Source: Alphaproteobacteria bacterium
Lineage (GTDB): Bacteria; Pseudomonadota; Alphaproteobacteria; UBA8366
DNA: 12,468 nucleotides
Reading direction: 5' to 3'
Assembly (NCBI GenBank): GCA_029861675.1
Contig: JAOTYV010000121.1
Location: forward strand, 1 to 12,468
This document shows, one piece after another, positions 7,996 through 12,468 of this stretch; positions within the stretch are counted from its first letter, which is position 1, and the number at the start of each line of letters is the position of its first letter. Position numbers and translations under genes: made by a program. The notes beneath the pieces were generated by a model. It was not told the origin of the DNA, made no database searches, and worked only from the letters and a program-made list of their open reading frames with translations.

Positions 7996-8363
7996 GTGGC
8001 TTTTTTTCGCCGCTTGCGCTTCGGCGGCGCGGCGGCTTTCGCGGCGTGCGCCACGGCAAATGCCTTCCCGGCCCAATCGCATAGCAGGTCGGGGTCCTCC
8101 AGCACGTCGGCGGGCACCTCATGATAGGACATGCTGACCGGTTTGGATTTACCGCTATAGGTGAAGGGTCCCATGCCGGCGGCTTCGTATTCGGCCCGAT
8201 TGGCATTGCCCGTCTTGAGGTAGAGTGTTTCGCTTGCAATCAGGCCGAACATTATGCCGTCGCGGAACAGGCCGCCGCCGCCGAACATGCTCCGGATCGT
8301 CACCGCGCCGAACGACCCCAGTTGATCGTGCAGATAATCGGTGAATTCGGGGCTAACGCTCAT
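7992..8363 (-). CDS. TfoX N-terminal domain protein
   Basis: The 123-residue protein covers a complete TfoX_N domain: [10 protein letters not shown], then the signature [19 protein letters not shown] (24-42), LYLKTG (47-52) and the [18 protein letters not shown] strand region (67-84), ending near residue 108. The C-terminal TfoX domain of the competence regulators Sxy/TfoX is absent. Stand-alone TfoX_N proteins are common in Alphaproteobacteria and their function is not established; a link to natural competence should not be assumed. The tail is strongly basic ([11 protein letters not shown]), which could contact nucleic acid. It lies between the two fumarase genes: 47 bases downstream of the class I gene and overlapping the fumC start by 4 bases, so it is almost certainly co-transcribed with fumC. 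A GAGA stretch upstream of ATG 8363 is a plausible weak ribosome site. Confidence 0.88.
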   Translation of the reverse strand: MSVSPEFTDYLHDQLGSFGAVTIRSMFGGGGLFRDGIMFGLIASETLYLKTGNANRAEYEAAGMGPFTYSGKSKPVSMSYHEVPADVLEDPDLLCDWAGKAFAVAHAAKAAAPPKRKRRKKAT

Positions 8364-8410
8364 GACGAATTCTCAATGCATCATATGCAGAAGATCGACC
8401 GCGTGCGGCG

Positions 8411-10027
8411 TCACAGGTCGCGGAAGAAGTCATTTCCCTTGTCGTCGGTGACGATGAAGGCGGGGAAATTCTCCACCTCGATGCGCCAGATCGCCTCCAT
8501 GCCCAGGTCTTCGAATTCGATGCACTCCACTTTCTTGATGCAGTCGAGTGCGAGCCGGGCGGCGGGACCGCCGATCGACCCCAGGTAGAAGCCGCCGTGT
8601 TTTTGGCAGGATTGGCGGACCTGGTCGGAGCGGTTGCCCTTGGCCAGCATGATCATGGAGCCGCCGGCTTCCTGGAAGCGGTCGACGAATCCATCCATCC
8701 GCCCCGCCGTGGTCGGGCCGAACGAGCCCGAGGCATATCCTTTGGGCGTCTTGGCGGGGCCGGCATAATAAATTGGATGGTCCTTGAAATACTGCGGCAG
8801 GTCCTTGCCCGCATCGAGCTGCGCTTCCAGGCGGGCATGCGCCGAGTCGCGTGCGACGATGATCGTCCCGGTCAGCGACAGCTGCGTCTTGACCGGATAC
8901 TTCGTCAGCGTGCCGAGGATTTCCGACATCGGCCGGGAGAGGTCGATATCCACGACGTCGCCTTTGAGGTCGTCATCGGTGATGGGCGGCAGGTATTTCG
9001 CCGGATCGGTCTCGAGCTGCTCCAGGAACACGCCGTCCTTGGTGATCTTGCCTTTGATCTGGCGGTCCGCCGAGCATGAAACGCCGAGGCCGATCGGCAG
9101 ACTGGCGCCGTGCCGGGGCAGCCGGATGATGCGCACGTCGTGACAGAAATACTTGCCGCCGAACTGCGCGCCGATGCCCATGTTCTGCGTCAGCTTGTGC
9201 ACTTCCTGTTCCATCTCCACATCGCGGAACGCCTGACCATGGGCGCCGCCCTCGGTCGGTAGCGTGTCGTAGTACCGGCAGCTCGCGAGCTTGACCGTTT
9301 TGAGATTCATCTCGGCCGAGGTGCCGCCGATCACGATCGCCAGATGATAGGGCGGACAGGCCGCCGTGCCGAGCGTGCGGATCTTTTCGTCGAGGAAGGC
9401 GATCAACCGTTCCGGCGTCAGCGTCGACGGCGTCGCCTGGAACAGGAAGCTCTTGTTGGCGGAGCCGCCGCCCTTGGCGATGAACAGGAATTTGTATGAA
9501 TCTCCTTCATCCGCGTAGATATCGATCTGCGCCGGCAGGTTGTTGCGGGTGTTTATTTCTTCATACATGGATACGGCCGACACCTGGCTGTAGCGCAGGT
9601 TGCTTTCCGTATAGGTGCGCAGCACGGCGTCCGAGAGCACGGCTTCGTCGCTGCCGCCGGTCCAGACCATTTGGCCCTTCTTGCCCATGATGATCGCCGT
9701 GCCCGTGTCCTGGCACATCGGCAGGATGCCGCCGGCCGCGATATTGGCGTTCTTGAGCAGGTCGTAGGCGACGAACCGGTCGTTGTCGGACGCTTCGGGG
9801 TCGTCGAAAATCTTGGCGAGCTGTTGCAGGTGACCGGGCCGCAACAGGTGGCTGACATCACGGTAGGCTTCGGCGGCGAGCAGGCGGAGCGCTTCCGGCT
9901 CGATCTTCAGCATGTCGCGGCCTTCGAATTTTGCGACGCTGACATGCTTGTCGGTGAGTTGCCGGTAGGGCGTATCGTCCGCGCCGAGCGGAAACATCGG
10001 ATGAAATTCTGAGTTCTGCGCGCTCAT
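8411..10027 (-). CDS. fumA: Fumarate hydratase class I, [4Fe-4S] dehydratase
   Basis: This 538-residue enzyme is the single-chain class I fumarase, in which the alpha- and beta-type domains are joined in one chain. It converts fumarate to L-malate through an oxygen-labile [4Fe-4S] cluster. Three cysteines that would bind the cluster are visible: Cys105 in [11 protein letters not shown], Cys224 in [15 protein letters not shown] and Cys318 in [12 protein letters not shown]. These are the same residue numbers as in E. coli FumA. The beta-type domain includes [21 protein letters not shown] and the end [31 protein letters not shown]. The start ATG 10027 is supported by AGAGGA 8 bases upstream. The symbol follows E. 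coli usage; fumB-type paralogues cannot be told apart by sequence alone. It heads a likely transcript running into the TfoX-like gene and fumC. Some class I enzymes also act on other dicarboxylates such as mesaconate; this is not decidable here. Confidence 0.96.
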   Translation of the reverse strand: MSAQNSEFHPMFPLGADDTPYRQLTDKHVSVAKFEGRDMLKIEPEALRLLAAEAYRDVSHLLRPGHLQQLAKIFDDPEASDNDRFVAYDLLKNANIAAGGILPMCQDTGTAIIMGKKGQMVWTGGSDEAVLSDAVLRTYTESNLRYSQVSAVSMYEEINTRNNLPAQIDIYADEGDSYKFLFIAKGGGSANKSFLFQATPSTLTPERLIAFLDEKIRTLGTAACPPYHLAIVIGGTSAEMNLKTVKLASCRYYDTLPTEGGAHGQAFRDVEMEQEVHKLTQNMGIGAQFGGKYFCHDVRIIRLPRHGASLPIGLGVSCSADRQIKGKITKDGVFLEQLETDPAKYLPPITDDDLKGDVVDIDLSRPMSEILGTLTKYPVKTQLSLTGTIIVARDSAHARLEAQLDAGKDLPQYFKDHPIYYAGPAKTPKGYASGSFGPTTAGRMDGFVDRFQEAGGSMIMLAKGNRSDQVRQSCQKHGGFYLGSIGGPAARLALDCIKKVECIEFEDLGMEAIWRIEVENFPAFIVTDDKGNDFFRDL

Positions 10028-10035
10028 GCTGCCGA

Positions 10036-10041
10036 TCCTCT
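10036..10041 (-). promoter_or_regulatory. Ribosome binding site of the class I fumarase gene
   Basis: AGAGGA on the minus strand lies 8 bases before ATG 10027. It confirms that start and is one of the clearest Shine-Dalgarno sites on the minus strand of this window. Confidence 0.6.
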
Positions 10042-10060
10042 GAAGACTGCGTTGCGCCGT

Positions 10061-10089
10061 TAGAAACGATAGATTGCCGGAACCGTCAA
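10061..10089 (-). promoter_or_regulatory. Possible promoter for the class I fumarase gene
   Basis: On the minus strand TTGACG (10089-10084) matches the -35 consensus at five of six positions and is preceded by C, as in the alphaproteobacterial CTTGAC form. Seventeen bases later comes TTTCTA (10066-10061), a poor -10. If used, transcription would start about 25 bases before ATG 10027. It would separate the fumarase transcript from the SDR gene upstream. The weak -10 keeps confidence low. Confidence 0.3.
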
Positions 10090-10120
10090 GCGTCGTTCCG
10101 CAGCCCGCCGCGCGCCCGGC

Positions 10121-10858
10121 CTACGGCCGTCCGCCGCCGACCCGGATATTCGCGGCCGAGGTATAGGAAGCCTTGTCCGACAACAGCCAGAGCACCGCCT
10201 CGGCAATTTCCTCCGCCTGGCCGGCGCGGCCCATCGGCACGGCGCGCACCGCGCGTTCGACCTTCTCCGGCGGCGGCATGCCGGGCACGGTAATCCCCGG
10301 GCTGACCGCGTTGACGCGAATGCCTTCACCGCCGACTTCCTGCGCCAATCCCATGGTCAGGCTGTTCACCGCTCCTTTGGACGCGCCATAGAGAATCCCT
10401 TCATGCGGGCTGCCCGAGGTCGCCGAGCCGGAAGATATGTTGACGATGGACCCGCCGGCGCCGCCATGGCCGGTCGACATCCGCTTGACCGCTTCGCGCG
10501 CGCACAGGAAATAACCCATGACATTAATTCTTAGGACGTCGTCGATTTCGGCGCCGGTCAGGGCTTCCAGCCTGCCGCGCGGGCCGTGGACTCCGGCGTT
10601 GTTGACCAGCCCGGTCAGCCGGCCCAGGTCCCGGTCTACGGTCTCGAAGAGCCGCATGACGTCGGCCTCGATCGCTGTGTCCGCCTGGACGGCGATTGCC
10701 GTTCCACCGTCCTGCGTGATCGCGTCGACGACGTCCTGTGCGGCGTCCGCGCCACCGCGATAGACGACGCAGACCTTGTGGTCGTTCGCGCCGCACAGCC
10801 GGGCGATGGCGGCGCCGATGCCGCGGCTGCCGCCGGTGACGATTGTGATCTGTTCCAT
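10121..10858 (-). CDS. Short-chain dehydrogenase/reductase (SDR), classical type
   Basis: The 245-residue protein has all classical SDR marks: the nucleotide-binding glycine motif TGGSRGIG (8-15), NNAG (86-89), Asn112 in LRINVMG, Ser142/143 in NISSGSA and the YGASK pair Tyr157/Lys161, followed by RVNAVSPG (181-188). The Arg after the second strand (VVYRGG, Arg34) favours NADP(H) over NAD(H), an inference from family trends. Members act on alcohols, sugars or ketones; its nearest look-alikes are YgfF or glucose-dehydrogenase-like oxidoreductases, but the substrate cannot be deduced. ATG 10858 was chosen because the protein then begins three residues before the first strand, and GGGGA lies just upstream. 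In-frame starts at 10876 and 10885 would add 6 or 9 residues. It lies 79 bases after the PEP mutase-like gene on the same strand and may be co-transcribed with it. Confidence 0.9.
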   Translation of the reverse strand: MEQITIVTGGSRGIGAAIARLCGANDHKVCVVYRGGADAAQDVVDAITQDGGTAIAVQADTAIEADVMRLFETVDRDLGRLTGLVNNAGVHGPRGRLEALTGAEIDDVLRINVMGYFLCAREAVKRMSTGHGGAGGSIVNISSGSATSGSPHEGILYGASKGAVNSLTMGLAQEVGGEGIRVNAVSPGITVPGMPPPEKVERAVRAVPMGRAGQAEEIAEAVLWLLSDKASYTSAANIRVGGGRP

Positions 10859-10937
10859 GATTCCCCGCTTATCCATCCGTACCACCGTAACACACTTGCC
10901 AGGTGATCCGCGCCGGCTTGCGGGCGGTCGCCGCCGA

Positions 10938-11777
10938 TTAGGTTTCGGCGTCGAGCAGGGCGTTCAGCTCGGCGTTGCTGTAGGTGTTTTCGGTGAAACC
11001 GTAGCCGCCGGATTTGCGCAGTTCCTCGGCGGCGCGTTGTGTCGTGGTGTACGCGGCCCGCGCGATGCCGCCGCCGACGCTGACCCGGGCGACGCCCAGC
11101 GATTGCAGCTCCGGCGCCGGCGGCGTCTTCGGTCCGGCGAGGATATTGACCGGTCCGGCGATGTCGCGCGCAAGCCGGCCGATCGTCTGGCCGTCCGAAA
11201 CGCCCGGCACGAACAGGCTGCGGGCGCCGGCCTCATAATACGCGTTGGCGCGCGCAATCGCGTCGTCCAGCGTGGCGCTGCCGGCGCCCATCCGCAGGAA
11301 CCCGTCGGTGCGGGCATTGATGACGAACTCGATGCCGGCGCTGTCCGCCGCTTCCCGCGCGGCCTGAATCCGTTCGACGCTGAGCGCGAAGTCGAATAAC
11401 GGCGCGTCGCCGTCTTTGGTGCCATCCTCGATGTTGCAGCCGACCAGCCCCGCGTCGATCGCCTGCCGGACCGTTTCGGCCATTTCTTCGGGGGCGATGC
11501 CGTATCCGCTCTCGAGATCGCCGGTGACGGGAATGTCCAGCCGTGCCGCCATCTTGCCGGCTTCGGCGATCATTTCTTCCCGGCTTATCTGTTCGCCATC
11601 CCGGAAGCCGCGAGAGAACGCGACCCCCGCACTCGTCGAGGCGATCGCGGGAAAGCCGCTTTCGGCGAGGATCAACGCGCTGGCGACGTCCCAGGCATTG
11701 GGCAGGATGAGGATTTCAGGCGCCGTGTGAAGGCTGTGAAATTGTTTGGCTTTCGATTCGAGGGAGGTTTCCGACAT
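10938..11777 (-). CDS. Isocitrate lyase / PEP mutase superfamily protein
   Basis: The 279-residue protein is a TIM barrel of the PEP mutase/isocitrate lyase superfamily. Recognisable motifs are LPNAWDVASA (25-34), GFPAIASTSAGVA, GDLESGYG (86-93, with Asp87 a likely Mg ligand), CNIEDGT (114-120, metal site) and VINARTDGFLR. The catalytic-cysteine loop of true isocitrate and methylisocitrate lyases (K-K/R-C-G-H) does not occur: after IEDG the chain runs TKDGDAPLFDF. Ordinary isocitrate-lyase activity is therefore unlikely. It may cleave or rearrange another C-C or P-C bonded alpha-keto acid; the reaction is unknown. ATG 11777 is preceded by AAGGCGG at usable distance. It lies 45 bases downstream of sspB on the same strand. 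The C-terminal helices (SNAELNALLDAET) complete the usual length of this subgroup. Confidence 0.88.
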   Translation of the reverse strand: MSETSLESKAKQFHSLHTAPEILILPNAWDVASALILAESGFPAIASTSAGVAFSRGFRDGEQISREEMIAEAGKMAARLDIPVTGDLESGYGIAPEEMAETVRQAIDAGLVGCNIEDGTKDGDAPLFDFALSVERIQAAREAADSAGIEFVINARTDGFLRMGAGSATLDDAIARANAYYEAGARSLFVPGVSDGQTIGRLARDIAGPVNILAGPKTPPAPELQSLGVARVSVGGGIARAAYTTTQRAAEELRKSGGYGFTENTYSNAELNALLDAET

Positions 11778-11822
11778 CGGTGCCGCCTTTGGCAGGGGTG
11801 GGACCGGATCGTCCCAGAATTG

Positions 11823-12314
11823 CTATTTGTTGCGGAACGTATCCAGGGCGACGACGTTGTCGTTGTCCTTGGCTTCGCCGGCATTGGCTTCCGTCGGGGC
11901 GTCGCTCGCGCCGTTTGCCGAGTCCTGCTCGACCGTGTCGTCGTTCTGGGCCGCGGTGTCGCCGGGCTGGAATTGCAGCGCAAAATTTACCGATGGATCG
12001 GCGAAGGCATTGACGGCGGCAAACGGGATCGTCAATTGCTGCGGCCGGTCGTTGAAGCTGAGGGTCACATTGAAAATATCTTCGGCGACGATCAACTCCC
12101 AGAATTGATATTGCAGGACGATGGTCATCTCGATGGGATATTTTTCGCGCAGTTCGTCCGGCAGCACGACATCCGGATGATCGGTCCGAAAGGTGATGTA
12201 CAGGTGGTGCGATCCGGGCAGGCCGTGTTCGGCGACATAGTTCAGGGCTTCCCGAACCACGTTTTTAAGCGCCCGCTCGACCAAACGATCGTATTGCAGC
12301 AAATCTTCGGTCAT
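11823..12314 (-). CDS. sspB: SspB-type ClpXP adaptor (alphaproteobacterial SspB)
   Basis: SspB binds ssrA-tagged proteins and hands them to ClpXP for degradation. The 163-residue protein has the expected three parts. The substrate-binding fold (1-118) includes LVERALKNVVREALNYVAEHGLPGSHHLYITFRT and a hydrophobic strand MTIVLQYQFWELIV. A flexible acidic linker rich in D, E, A and N covers about 119-152. The C-terminal tail NVVALDTFRNK should be the ClpX-binding peptide. ATG 12314 (MTEDLLQYDRLVERAL) is the canonical N-terminus; the upstream in-frame start at 12359 would add 15 residues without family character. The tmRNA gene that encodes the tag lies directly upstream on the same strand, so tag and adaptor are neighbours. 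Family assignment is firm. Confidence 0.93.
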   Translation of the reverse strand: MTEDLLQYDRLVERALKNVVREALNYVAEHGLPGSHHLYITFRTDHPDVVLPDELREKYPIEMTIVLQYQFWELIVAEDIFNVTLSFNDRPQQLTIPFAAVNAFADPSVNFALQFQPGDTAAQNDDTVEQDSANGASDAPTEANAGEAKDNDNVVALDTFRNK

Positions 12315-12370
12315 TTCACTGACATGGAGTGTACCACGGGGCGTCAGACCTACAACCAAGGCCTGAACTG

Positions 12371-12408
12371 AATAAATAGTGGGGGGCTTCTGTTGCCCGG
12401 TGCCCCCC
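12371..12408 (-). terminator. Terminal hairpin and intrinsic terminator of ssrA
   Basis: GGGGGGC (12408-12402) pairs perfectly with GCCCCCC (12387-12381) around a 14-base loop, and the minus strand then continues ACTATTTATT, a T-rich tail. It can serve as both the 3' structural helix of the tmRNA coding piece and a Rho-independent terminator. It would shield sspB from ssrA read-through. Confidence 0.65.
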
Positions 12409-12468
12409 GAACCGCGCTTACTTAATCAGATTAAGCAGCGAGGCGGGCTTCGCCCGCAGAGTTATCAT
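12379..12468 (-). ncRNA. ssrA: tmRNA (ssrA), 3' end of the coding piece, two-piece type; rest outside window
   Basis: On the minus strand the sequence entering the window reads GAT AAC TCT GCG GGC GAA GCC CGC CTC GCT GCT TAA (12466-12431), that is DNSAGEARLAA-stop. The two bases before it (AT) would complete an Asn codon, giving N-D-N as in alphaproteobacterial tags. The end LAA is the ClpX/ClpP recognition terminus. Straight after the stop comes the short helix CTTAAT-CTG-ATTAAG (12435-12421), the stop-codon-bearing helix of tmRNAs. A strong GC stem (12408-12381) follows, with the loop ACCGGGCAACAGAA. The gene then ends with no tRNA-like T-arm/CCA half, unlike one-piece tmRNA. This fits the circularly permuted alphaproteobacterial gene, where the acceptor piece is encoded first and the coding piece last. 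The acceptor piece, intervening segment and alanine-tRNA-like part lie beyond base 12468. tmRNA rescues ribosomes stalled on broken mRNA. Confidence 0.88.
12443..12457 (-). repeat. Perfect inverted repeat inside the tmRNA tag frame
   Basis: GCGGGC-GAA-GCCCGC (minus strand) is a perfect 6-bp GC stem with a GAA loop, made entirely of tag codons for A-G-E-A-R. It is listed separately because stable structure within the tag frame is not an expected part of tmRNA. Confidence 0.55.

Noticed and set aside
7174..8124. Long plus-strand open frame (316 codons) opposite fumC
   Set aside because: It lies antisense to a gene whose protein is unmistakable. The translation is Arg/Gly-rich without a recognisable domain, as expected from the complementary strand of GC-rich coding DNA.
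11727..12371. Plus-strand open frame of 214 codons opposite sspB and the PEP mutase-like start
   Set aside because: It is antisense to a firmly identified SspB, spans an intergenic gap, and shows no family motif.

Overview
The window looks like chromosome of a GC-rich alphaproteobacterium. The strongest evidence is at the right edge. There the minus strand carries the end of a tmRNA coding piece, whose tag reads DNSAGEARLAA-stop and is followed directly by a terminal hairpin, with no tRNA-like 3' half. That is the arrangement of the circularly permuted, two-piece ssrA of Alphaproteobacteria. The adjacent alphaproteobacterial-type SspB agrees. I cannot name genus or species.

Left part (1-5431). 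A truncated membrane-type sulfatase/alkaline-phosphatase-like protein (plus) is followed by a 166-base gap with two small inverted repeats, then a 1159-residue AsmA-family envelope protein (plus, GTG start). A ribbon-helix-helix protein (minus) converges on asmA, and the two reading frames overlap tail to tail. An alpha/beta hydrolase of the KANL3/Tex30 type (minus) comes next.

Centre (5432-6568, plus). This is the most unusual gene. A CheW-like domain is joined by a Pro/Ala-rich linker of about 100 residues to a C-terminal domain resembling a group-1 truncated haemoglobin. B10 Tyr and CD1 Phe appear kept, but no histidine lies anywhere near the proximal F8 position. This suggests a CheW adaptor carrying a globin fold that may no longer bind haem.

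Right part (6592-12468, all minus). In transcription order the genes are ssrA (3' part), sspB, a PEP mutase/isocitrate lyase superfamily protein, an SDR oxidoreductase, class I [4Fe-4S] fumarase, a TfoX N-domain protein, and class II fumarase FumC. The TfoX stop and fumC start overlap as ATGA. The two unrelated fumarase classes thus sit together and probably cover the same TCA-cycle step under different iron or oxidative conditions. The tmRNA sits next to the ClpXP adaptor that would deliver tmRNA-tagged proteins.

No insertion sequences, CRISPR arrays, tRNAs or rRNAs were seen, and no gene-free stretch exceeds 170 bases. Most of the window is ordinary core metabolism and envelope genes. The CheW-globin fusion is the best candidate for something undescribed.
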